Origin: an uncultured Treponema sp.
Lineage (GTDB): Bacteria > Spirochaetota > Spirochaetia > Treponematales > Treponemataceae
Length of the DNA stretch: 8,243 nt
Assembly: GCA_946611835.1 (NCBI GenBank)
Contig: CAMOEE010000110.1
Span: 1-8,243, forward strand
Direction: 5' to 3'
Of this stretch, positions 1-5,706 are shown in pieces. The notes below the pieces were generated by a model. The model worked only from the letters and a program-made list of their open reading frames with translations. It made no database searches and was not told the origin of the DNA. The position numbers and the translations under genes are program-made. Position 1 is the first letter of the stretch. Every line of letters begins with the position of its first letter.

Positions 1-783
1 CCCCATAAGGCCCGTGTCCTTAAAATAGGTGACGAGCCAGCCGGTTCCTCCTGATTCGCCGCAAAGGTAAAAGAGAAGAATCGAGACATTGAGCCAGTAA
101 TCGAATGAGCGGTAAAAAGGCGGAAGATTCTCGTTTTCATCTGAAATCGGATCCTGGTTTACGACCTGACGTTTTCTTGGTTCGGGATTATTGCTGAGGC
201 TTGAGAAGATGAAAAGAAAAAGAACCGTGACCATAAAAGATGCAAGAAGCCAGAGTGTGACCCGCCAGCCGCCGAATAAAGAATCCCTGAAGAAGAATGT
301 GAATAAGACGAGCAGAAAAGGGGAGAGAAAGGCTCCGAAAGCGAAAATCGAATGCAAAAGGTTGAGGCCGGCCGCCTTGTTTCTGGAGCTTTCTGCGACA
401 ATTACATTAGTGATATTGCTCGTGTTTCCCCGCCCGATACCTGTGAGAGTGAAGGCGATCATAAGAAGGTAAGGAAGACCTGTCGCCGTAATAAGGAGCG
501 TTCCCACGAAAATCGTGCTGAAAAGAATCGACACGGATTTTTTGCGGCCGATGATATAAGGAAGAATTCCTGCAAGAAAAACCGCACAGAGGTTCCCGAT
601 TTGGTGGAATGAATAGAGGCTTCCGGCGACAAGATAGTTGAGTTCATAAGCAGCCCTTAAGTCCGGGAGAATTGCCCCAAGAATAGTGCTGGTCATGCCA
701 GTGACAAAAAAAGCAAAATAAGCCGTAAGAATAAGATGATGATTTTCAGGCTGAACGCCAAGTTTTTCTGTAAGGAAATTCAT
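1..783 (-). CDS. MFS transporter, FucP/FHS-like, N-terminal part (runs off left edge)
   Basis: The frame is open from an ATG at 783 down to base 1, giving 261 codons without a stop, so the 3' end lies outside the window. It is an inner-membrane secondary transporter, probably for a sugar or other small organic solute. Hydrophobic segments lie near residues 17-40, 50-74, 84-100, 104-117, 141-165, 175-195 and 229-242, which fits the first half of a 12-helix MFS protein plus helix 7. The loop after helix 2 ends in GRKKS (79-83), a degenerate MFS loop motif. GIGRGNTSN (115-123) and LNLLHSIFAFGAF (140-152) resemble the fucose/glucose permease (FHS) branch. A polar cytoplasmic loop spans about 196-226. 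The next in-frame Met is residue 30, inside the first helix, so the start is secure even though no ribosome binding site is seen. Family is confident; substrate unknown. Confidence 0.85.
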   Translation of the reverse strand, partial: MNFLTEKLGVQPENHHLILTAYFAFFVTGMTSTILGAILPDLRAAYELNYLVAGSLYSFHQIGNLCAVFLAGILPYIIGRKKSVSILFSTIFVGTLLITATGLPYLLMIAFTLTGIGRGNTSNITNVIVAESSRNKAAGLNLLHSIFAFGAFLSPFLLVLFTFFFRDSLFGGWRVTLWLLASFMVTVLFLFIFSSLSNNPEPRKRQVVNQDPISDENENLPPFYRSFDYWLNVSILLFYLCGESGGTGWLVTYFKDTGLMG

Positions 784-790
784 AAGACGA

Positions 791-819
791 ATTATAGCAA
801 AGGGCAGGTCTTTGGGCAA
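791..819 (-). promoter_or_regulatory. Sigma70-type promoter of the MFS gene, predicted leaderless
   Basis: Read on the minus strand, the -35 TTGCCC (814-819) is separated by exactly 17 bp from a perfect -10 TATAAT (791-796). Only 7 nt (784-790) separate the -10 from the ATG, so transcription should begin at or within a base or two of the start codon. The spacer contains a short dyad, CAAAG and CTTTG (798-802 and 810-814), that could be an operator, though 5-bp arms may arise by chance. The promoter makes the MFS gene separately expressed from the ABC operon upstream. Confidence 0.75.
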
Positions 820-845
820 TTTTTTTTGAGAAGATGACTTTACCG

Positions 846-908
846 AAAAAAAACTGAACTTCCCGAGCATTTCCCATTGTTCGTAGAAATCCTCAAAAAA
901 GTCCAGTT
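846..908 (-). terminator. Possible weak terminator of the ABC importer operon
   Basis: On the minus strand, AACTGGAC (901-908) can pair with GTTCAGTT (852-859), with one G-U pair, and the second arm runs into a stretch of eight T (846-853). The loop is long, about 41 nt, so this is not a classic intrinsic terminator. Its place between the ATPase stop and the MFS promoter is right for one. This 159-bp gap otherwise holds only the 7-bp tandem repeat and the MFS promoter. Confidence 0.2.
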
Positions 909-921
909 CCCGTCTTTCAAC

Positions 922-942
922 TTTCCGTTTTCCGTTTTCCGT
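922..942. repeat. Three tandem copies of a 7-bp unit abutting the ATPase stop codon
   Basis: TTTCCGT on the plus strand (ACGGAAA on the minus strand) occurs three times in perfect tandem at 922-928, 929-935 and 936-942. The block begins immediately after the TAA stop of the ABC ATPase gene (943-945) as transcribed. A 7-bp period is a typical slippage target; here it lies outside the reading frame, so copy-number change would not alter the protein. Confidence 0.85.
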
Positions 943-2016
943 TTACAAAATGTACACTCCCTTTGTGTCGAAGTTGAGCGAGGCTTTTTCGCCAGCCTCG
1001 TAGACTTTTCGGCCCAGCGGGTTGTAGTCGGTGATGTTTACACTCTTTCCGCCTACATCTACCTGATAGTACTGATAGCTTCCCATGAATGTGCTGAAAG
1101 TTACCGTGCCTTTAAGAATTCCTGTATCGGAGAGTGTGACATTCTCTGGCCGGAGGACGAGAGATGCCTCAGAGCCGGCTTGGATTCCTGCATAGTTGAG
1201 TGCTTCGAGCTGGGTGCCCGCTACGGTGATTTTTGCAGTCTCACCATTGGTCTCATCAACTTTTGCGTCAAGGAAGTTTGCCTCGCCGATAAAGTCAGCT
1301 ACGAATTTGTTGGCAGGCCGGTAGTATATTTCTCTTGGACTTCCGATTTGCTCGACCTTTCCCTTGCTCATGATGATAATCTGGTCTGAAATGCTCATGG
1401 CCTCGCTCTGGTCGTGGGTGACATAGATCGCCGTGATTCCAACTTTCTGCTGAATCTTTCGGATTTCGGTGCGCATGGTGACACGGAGCTTTGCGTCCAG
1501 GTTTGAGAGAGGCTCGTCAAAAAGAAGGACTCCCGGCTCCATGACAAGGGCCCGGGCCAGGGCTACCCGCTGCTGCTGACCGCCTGAAAGCTGGTTTGTC
1601 ATGCGGCCTTCCATTCCTTCCATTTCGACGAGCTTGAGGATATTCATTACTTTTTCGTGAATCACATCTTTCGGGAGTTTGCGGATTTTGAGGCCGTAAG
1701 CCACATTGTCGAAGACATTGTAGTGGGGCAAAAGGGCATAGCTCTGGAAGACCATGGCCGTGTCCCTTTTGTTCGGCGGAAGGGCGTTGATTGCCTCGCC
1801 TCCAAGATAGATTTCGCCTTCGTCCGGGCTTTCAAAGCCTGCAATCATACGTAATGTCGTTGTCTTTCCGCATCCTGAAGGACCCAGCAAAGTGACGAAG
1901 CTGCCCGGCTTGATGTCGAGGGTCGTCTCGTGGACGGCGTAAAAGTCCTTTCCTGTCTTCGGATCCTGATAGATTTTTGATATATGGTCAAGGCGAACGC
2001 CTTTTTTTTCATTCAT
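943..2016 (-). CDS. ABC transporter ATP-binding protein (Fe3+/AfuC/PotA-like group)
   Basis: This 357-residue cytoplasmic ATPase powers the importer encoded just upstream. All nucleotide-binding motifs are intact: Walker A GPSGCGKT (45-52), Q-loop Gln91 in FQSYALLPH, signature LSGGQQQR (143-150), Walker B LLFDEP (164-169) with Asp167 and Glu168, D-loop SNLD (171-174) and switch His201. After about residue 240 there is a C-terminal domain of the TOBE type, with LVLRPENV at 287-294. Length and layout match the MalK/FbpC/PotA group. The start is supported by GGAGG (2026-2030 on the plus strand), 9 nt upstream. It is the last gene of the binding protein, permease, ATPase operon, separated from the permease by a structured 149-bp gap. 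The ATPase alone does not fix the substrate; the binding protein suggests AfuC-like. Confidence 0.93.
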   Translation of the reverse strand: MNEKKGVRLDHISKIYQDPKTGKDFYAVHETTLDIKPGSFVTLLGPSGCGKTTTLRMIAGFESPDEGEIYLGGEAINALPPNKRDTAMVFQSYALLPHYNVFDNVAYGLKIRKLPKDVIHEKVMNILKLVEMEGMEGRMTNQLSGGQQQRVALARALVMEPGVLLFDEPLSNLDAKLRVTMRTEIRKIQQKVGITAIYVTHDQSEAMSISDQIIIMSKGKVEQIGSPREIYYRPANKFVADFIGEANFLDAKVDETNGETAKITVAGTQLEALNYAGIQAGSEASLVLRPENVTLSDTGILKGTVTFSTFMGSYQYYQVDVGGKSVNITDYNPLGRKVYEAGEKASLNFDTKGVYIL

Positions 2017-2065
2017 AATTTTTTTCCTCCAAGTTTATCCATAGATTTGCACAGATTTAAGCCGT

Positions 2066-2156
2066 GGGCTAGGGATTGGAGTGGCGCGTAGCGTTGCCGT
2101 AGGCAATGAAGCGATAGCGGAACCACGCAAAGCCCGACCTGCGAAGCAGGTAGCCC
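2066..2156. repeat. Multi-hairpin intergenic element between permease and ATPase genes
   Basis: The gap between two genes of one operon is filled with nested inverted repeats. The outer arms are GGGCTA (2066-2071) and TAGCCC (2151-2156). Inside, GTGG (2081-2084) and CCAC (2123-2126) enclose three small hairpins: CGC-GTA-GCG (2085-2093), TTGCC-GTA-GGCAA (2094-2106) and GC-GATA-GC (2111-2118). A fourth perfect hairpin follows, ACCTGC-GAA-GCAGGT (2137-2151). There is no ORF of note, no terminal target duplication and no T-tract. It looks like a REP- or MITE-like dispersed element; that it occurs elsewhere in the genome is inference. Because it is transcribed with the operon it may stabilise, or set the relative level of, the flanking messages. 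Confidence 0.6.
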
Positions 2157-2165
2157 CCTAAAAAC

Positions 2166-3872
2166 TCATTCTTTTATTTTTCTGCTCGTTCCGAAGAAGC
2201 GGATTCCAAGTTTCATCAGAAGAACCGCCCCGTAAGTTATGAGAATGAGCACCGTTGCGTAGGCACAGGCGATACCGTAGCTTCCTTTTTCGGCCTGCTC
2301 GTTAATCTGACAGGTGATGAGAAGATAATCCGGCGTGACAAGCAGGATGATTGCCGAAATTGCCGTGATTGAGCGGACAAAAGCCGTTACAAGACCTGAG
2401 AAGAAGGAGTCCCGGATTAGAGGCAGGGTGACCGTCATAAAGACCCTTGCACTTCCGGCACCCATGTCGTAGGCGCTTTCTTCGATTGATTTGTCGATCT
2501 GGCGCAGGGCAGAGATTCCGCTTCGGGTTCCTGTTGGCAGTGAGCGCACGATGAAGACGATAATCAAAATCAAGCCGGTTCCGTAGAGGCTCGACATGAC
2601 ACCTGTACGGAAAAGACCGTTTGCGTATCCCCGGATATAGCCGATACCAAGAACTGTTCCCGGAACCGCCATTGCGAGCATCGAGACAAATTCGATGAAG
2701 CCCTTTGACTTGAACTTCTTTTTGACGACCAGATAAGAGATGACCATCGAGAGAAGGGCTGTGAGCGGAGCGGCAATCAGTGAGAGAACGAAAGAGTCCT
2801 TGAAAGCCTTGATACCGCTCGTTCGGAGCATATAGTCGAACCACTTGAAAGTGAGGGCGTAATTCCTTCCCCAGAGTTTGAAGAGGGCACCGAACGGAAC
2901 CATAATATATAGAAGAAGAACGAAAATGCTGGCCGCTCCACAAAGGACTGAGAGCGGAATGCGTACGCTGGTGTCGGTAATCAACATTCGCGCACGGCTT
3001 GCCTTTCCTGTGAGTGTGGCGGCTGTCTTCTTTTCGAGATAGTATTTCTGAATCAGGAAGAGGACTACGGTGAGCGACAAAAGGACGACCGACATTGCGG
3101 CGGCACCTGTTGCATCGTAGGCTCCTGTTACCTGCAGGTAGATTGTGGTGGCCAGAGTGTCGTAGTTACCTCCGATGAGCATAGGGTTTGCGAAGTCAGC
3201 CACGGATTCGATGAATGTGACCAAAAAAGCGTTTCCGAGACCTGGAAGCAGGAGCGGAAAAGTGACGCTCGTAAAGACCTTCCAGCGGCTCGCACCCATA
3301 TCACGGGCAGCTTCCTCCAGGGAAGGGTCGATGTTCTTTAAAAGACCCGTGAGCATGAGATAGCAGACCGGGAAGAATGTGAGAATCTGGACTATGGCGA
3401 TTCCTTTGAGTCCGTAAACATTCGAGTCATTGATATGAAGCAATGTTCGTGTGATGATTCCGCTTCGTCCGAAAAGCATAATCATAGAAAGAGAAAGGAC
3501 GAAAGGCGGCGAAACGATAGGCAGCATTGAGACCAGCCTGAAAAGCCCCGTGAGAACCTTTGTCTTTAATTTTACATATACCTCGACATAGGCGAACAAA
3601 AGACCTACTGCCGTGGAAATAATGCCTGTGATGAAACCCAGCGTCAGGGTGTTGGTGAAGGCCGTCCTGAAGCGGGACATGCTCAGGATTCGTTTGAATA
3701 CTCCAATCGTGACCTTTCCGTCCGAGACGAGACTGTCCAAAAGAACCATGAGAAGCGGATAAAGAATAAAGAGCGCAAGGAAGACAAGAAGAACGCCAAT
3801 CATGCTGATAAGCACAGGATCCGCAAAAAACTTCTTCCTGTCAAGCGCCTGCCCCTGATTTTTATATTCCAT
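2166..3872 (-). CDS. ABC transporter permease, fused two-domain (FbpB/AfuB type)
   Basis: This 568-residue inner-membrane protein forms the whole translocation channel of the importer. It is two homologous binding-protein-dependent permease domains in one chain. Each half has its own cytoplasmic EAA loop that docks on the ATPase: EEAARDMGASRWKVF (186-200) and EESAYDMGAGSARVF (464-478). About twelve hydrophobic segments are visible, the first near 20-45, with a basic linker at about 276-296 between the halves. Fusion of the two halves is usual in the Fe(3+)/AfuB group, where one polypeptide replaces two separate permeases. The start is supported by an AAAAGGA stretch (3878-3884 on the plus strand) a few bases before the ATG. 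It lies between the binding-protein gene (190 bp upstream) and the ATPase gene (149 bp downstream). Confidence 0.92.
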   Translation of the reverse strand: MEYKNQGQALDRKKFFADPVLISMIGVLLVFLALFILYPLLMVLLDSLVSDGKVTIGVFKRILSMSRFRTAFTNTLTLGFITGIISTAVGLLFAYVEVYVKLKTKVLTGLFRLVSMLPIVSPPFVLSLSMIMLFGRSGIITRTLLHINDSNVYGLKGIAIVQILTFFPVCYLMLTGLLKNIDPSLEEAARDMGASRWKVFTSVTFPLLLPGLGNAFLVTFIESVADFANPMLIGGNYDTLATTIYLQVTGAYDATGAAAMSVVLLSLTVVLFLIQKYYLEKKTAATLTGKASRARMLITDTSVRIPLSVLCGAASIFVLLLYIMVPFGALFKLWGRNYALTFKWFDYMLRTSGIKAFKDSFVLSLIAAPLTALLSMVISYLVVKKKFKSKGFIEFVSMLAMAVPGTVLGIGYIRGYANGLFRTGVMSSLYGTGLILIIVFIVRSLPTGTRSGISALRQIDKSIEESAYDMGAGSARVFMTVTLPLIRDSFFSGLVTAFVRSITAISAIILLVTPDYLLITCQINEQAEKGSYGIACAYATVLILITYGAVLLMKLGIRFFGTSRKIKE

Positions 3873-3937
3873 ATTTTTCCTTTTATGCTTATGTAAAAAA
3901 GCCGAAATAACGAAAATCTAATTTGAGTACGAAAATG

Positions 3938-4032
3938 CAAAAACAAGCGGAAGCGGGGTTCTGTCCCAGACTCGCCTGAGCTTCGCTCACTGCGATGTTT
4001 GGGACAGTGTTCCCGCTGGGAGCTTGTTTTTG
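3938..4032. repeat. Long interrupted palindrome between binding-protein and permease genes
   Basis: Three blocks of complementarity are collinear around one centre: CAAAAACAAGC (3938-3948) with its complement at 4022-4032, AGCGGG (3952-3957) with 4012-4017, and CTGTCCCA (3961-3968) with 4000-4007. The apex holds TCGC/GCGA (3972-3975, 3992-3995) around a perfect TGAGC-TTC-GCTCA hairpin (3977-3989). The 11-bp base is A/T-rich, so in either direction the folded RNA ends in a run of five T. It could be a partly effective terminator or a 3'-end stabiliser that keeps binding-protein mRNA more abundant than permease mRNA, as hairpins do in other importer operons. It is probably a member of a dispersed repeat family (inference). 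Confidence 0.65.
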
Positions 4033-4062
4033 TTTTGTTCTGTAATTCTGATTAGCTTCTGG

Positions 4063-5166
4063 TTATTTCGTCTTGAATCGGTCGTCTGCTGCACTTTCCA
4101 GGGCTTTAAAGAAGTCCTCGACATATTTTGCGCTGTTCTTCTTTGCGTCCTCGAAGTCGTATTTGATTGTGTTGTTCATGTCGAGGCCGAACTGTGCGGC
4201 TTCTTTTGGCTGCGTGGCATTGCTCAGAACGAGGAACTGGTATGAGCCTGCGTCCTTTGCCTGGTCTACACAGTCCGGGGAAAGAGCGTACTCAATCCAG
4301 AGTTTTGCCGCATTCGGGTGCTTAGCTCCCTTGAAGATTGCTGTAGCTCCGACCTCGAATGAAGTTCCGTCAGAAGGAACGATAAGACCGATGTTGTCGT
4401 ATCCCTTGAGAATCTGGTAGATGCCATCGTGGAGAAAGCCTACGCCGATTACGCACTCATGCGGTCCGACCATCTTTGAAGGGCCTGAGCCTGATTTCGT
4501 GTACTGGGAGATGTTTTTGTCGAGCTTTTTGAAGTAGTCCATTGCGGCATCGTGGCCTTTCATCTGAATCATAGTGTTGATTACGAGTTTTGCTGTTCCA
4601 GCCGTGTTAGGGTTAGAGAGCATAATCAAGCCCTTGTATTCTGGTTTGAGAAGATCGTCCCATGATTTTGGAGTTTCAAGTTTTCGTGCCTTGAGCTCTT
4701 CCTGATCAACCATGAAACCAAGGATTCCCTTGTAGATGCCGAACCAGCAGTTGGTGGCGTCCTTGTAGTCCGGGCTGATGAGGTTCTTTGCGTTCTTCGC
4801 GTCGTATGATTCAAGAAGACCTTTTGCGACTGCCTCGTTGTAGGGGTCGGTCGTGCCTCCGAACCAGACATCTGCTGATGGATTTCCGTTTTCTTCTGAA
4901 ATCTTAGTGAAGACCTCAGATGTTGAGAGACGCTGGTATTTTGTCGGAATTCCGTACAGGGCCTCGAATTTTTTTACTGCGGCAGAAAGATATTCCTCTT
5001 CGCATGAGCCGTAAACGGTGAGGGCACCTTCGGCTTTTGCGGCAGCGATAAGAGCATCGAATTCTCCGCCCGTAGAAGCCTGCTTTGTCTCCGCAGTTTT
5101 TTTGTTACAAGATGCAAATGTGAAAACAAGTGCAAGACCTGCAAGAATTGAAATGACTCTTTTCAT
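4063..5166 (-). CDS. ABC transporter substrate-binding lipoprotein, AfuA-like
   Basis: This 367-residue receptor captures the ligand in the periplasm and delivers it to the permease encoded next. The start is taken at ATG 5166, not five codons earlier, because GGAGG (5171-5175) lies 4 nt before it and the earlier ATG has no spaced site. A basic N-terminus, a hydrophobic stretch (4-18) and FASC (17-20) form a lipoprotein signal with Cys20 as the lipid anchor; the lipobox is of the relaxed spirochaete kind. A family 1 solute-binding fold follows, with NPSADVWFGGT (95-105), PKSWDDLLKPEYKG (166-179), NPNTAG (185-190), TKSGSGP (223-229), His246-Asp247 and Glu271. This order matches AfuA. No Tyr-Tyr pair, the usual Fe(3+) ligand of FbpA/FutA, is present, so iron is doubtful and a sugar phosphate or related organic phosphate plausible. 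Confidence 0.9.
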   Translation of the reverse strand: MKRVISILAGLALVFTFASCNKKTAETKQASTGGEFDALIAAAKAEGALTVYGSCEEEYLSAAVKKFEALYGIPTKYQRLSTSEVFTKISEENGNPSADVWFGGTTDPYNEAVAKGLLESYDAKNAKNLISPDYKDATNCWFGIYKGILGFMVDQEELKARKLETPKSWDDLLKPEYKGLIMLSNPNTAGTAKLVINTMIQMKGHDAAMDYFKKLDKNISQYTKSGSGPSKMVGPHECVIGVGFLHDGIYQILKGYDNIGLIVPSDGTSFEVGATAIFKGAKHPNAAKLWIEYALSPDCVDQAKDAGSYQFLVLSNATQPKEAAQFGLDMNNTIKYDFEDAKKNSAKYVEDFFKALESAADDRFKTK

Positions 5167-5170
5167 ATTT

Positions 5171-5175
5171 CCTCC
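5171..5175 (-). promoter_or_regulatory. Ribosome binding site that sets the start of the binding protein
   Basis: GGAGG on the minus strand lies 4 nt upstream of the ATG at 5166. It overlaps codons 3 and 4 of the longer alternative reading that would begin at 5181, which argues for the shorter protein beginning MKRVIS, a normal signal peptide. Confidence 0.85.
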
Positions 5176-5215
5176 ATTCACCTTTTTGGGGTGCCGAAAA
5201 TTTAATCTTGTTTAT

Positions 5216-5244
5216 ATTGTAAGCCCGACTTTCATATCTTGCAA
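5216..5244 (-). promoter_or_regulatory. Promoter of the ABC importer operon
   Basis: On the minus strand, the -35 TTGCAA (5239-5244) and the -10 TACAAT (5216-5221) are separated by exactly 17 bp. The predicted start of transcription is near 5209, giving a leader of about 43 nt that carries the GGAGG site. No Fur-type 19-bp palindrome is visible in the 99-bp gap, so iron control is not supported by the sequence. Confidence 0.65.
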
Positions 5245-5258
5245 ATTTATTTTATAAT
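5230..5258 (+). promoter_or_regulatory. Promoter of the dut-lptF-lptG operon, predicted leaderless
   Basis: A perfect -10 TATAAT (5253-5258) is followed by 7 nt and then the dut ATG at 5266. A poor -35, TTTCAT (5230-5235), is 17 bp upstream. Transcription should begin at or next to the start codon, and no Shine-Dalgarno is present. The -35 region lies inside the spacer of the opposing importer promoter, so the two polymerase footprints overlap. Confidence 0.6.
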
Positions 5259-5265
5259 AAGCTTT

Positions 5266-5706
5266 ATGAACAAAGTGAACATCAAATGCGTCGCCTCTAA
5301 GGGGGCGGCAATTCCACAGTATAAAACCAGCGGGGCTGCGGGGGCTGACATCTGTGCCCTTTTGTCAGAGCCTGTTATCATCAAAAAAGGTTCAAGGGCA
5401 ATGATTCCGACGGGGCTGTATTTTTCTATCCCGGAAGGATACGAGATTCAGGTTCGGCCCCGTTCAGGACTGGCGGCAAAAAACGGCGTGACGGTTTTGA
5501 ACACTCCCGGCACAATCGACAGTGATTACCGCGGTGAGGTCAAGGTTATTCTTGTCAACCTCGGGGACGAGGATTTCACCGTCAATAACGGCGACCGAAT
5601 TGCGCAGATTGTCGTCGCCCCTGTAACAACCGGCCTTTTTGAGCAGGTATCTGTCCTCGACGAGACGGAGCGTGGCTCTGGCGGATTCGGCTCAACCGGT
5701 AAGTAA
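5266..5706 (+). CDS. dut: Deoxyuridine 5'-triphosphate nucleotidohydrolase (dUTPase)
   Basis: This cytoplasmic enzyme hydrolyses dUTP to dUMP and pyrophosphate, keeping uracil out of DNA and supplying dUMP for thymidylate synthesis. The 146-residue chain has all five motifs of the homotrimeric dUTPase family: I AGADICALL (25-33), II PRSGLAAKNGV (65-75), III GTIDSDYRGEV (82-92) with the catalytic Asp85, IV GDRIAQIVV (109-117) and the flexible P-loop-like motif V RGSGGFGSTG (136-145), which closes over the phosphates. Length is normal and nothing is missing. A TTG at 5239 would add nine residues, but ATG 5266 fits the family's usual N-terminus and the promoter position. It is the first gene of an operon; its TAA overlaps the lptF ATG as TAATG. 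Confidence 0.97.
   Translation: MNKVNIKCVASKGAAIPQYKTSGAAGADICALLSEPVIIKKGSRAMIPTGLYFSIPEGYEIQVRPRSGLAAKNGVTVLNTPGTIDSDYRGEVKVILVNLGDEDFTVNNGDRIAQIVVAPVTTGLFEQVSVLDETERGSGGFGSTGK

Noticed and set aside
191..612. Plus-strand frames of 86-93 codons at the left edge
   Set aside because: They are antisense to the uninterrupted MFS frame (783 to 1), which has helices and MFS motifs.
877..1389. Plus-strand open frame of 170 codons opposite the ATPase gene
   Set aside because: It is antisense to an intact ATPase with all motifs and its product shows no family pattern, so it is a shadow of codon bias.
2066..2156. tRNA gene or riboswitch because of the cloverleaf-like folding
   Set aside because: There is no CCA-type acceptor, T-loop GTTC motif or known aptamer core, and it lies between operon genes far from any 5' leader.
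2302..2943. 213-codon minus-strand frame inside the permease gene
   Set aside because: It overlaps the well-supported permease in another frame and its product is rich in Arg, Ser, Pro and His with no membrane helices.
3938..4032. Insertion-sequence remnant
   Set aside because: No transposase fragment and no flanking target duplication; the inverted blocks belong to one stem.
5167..5181. Start of the binding protein at ATG 5181 (five extra residues)
   Set aside because: These codons contain the GGAGG that serves ATG 5166, and the signal peptide is normal from 5166.
5239..5265. TTG start for dut nine codons upstream
   Set aside because: It lies upstream of the likely -10 box and has no ribosome binding site; family N-termini fit ATG 5266.
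5167..5265. Fur box controlling the importer
   Set aside because: I looked for a GATAATGATAATCATTATC-like palindrome in the divergent gap and found none.
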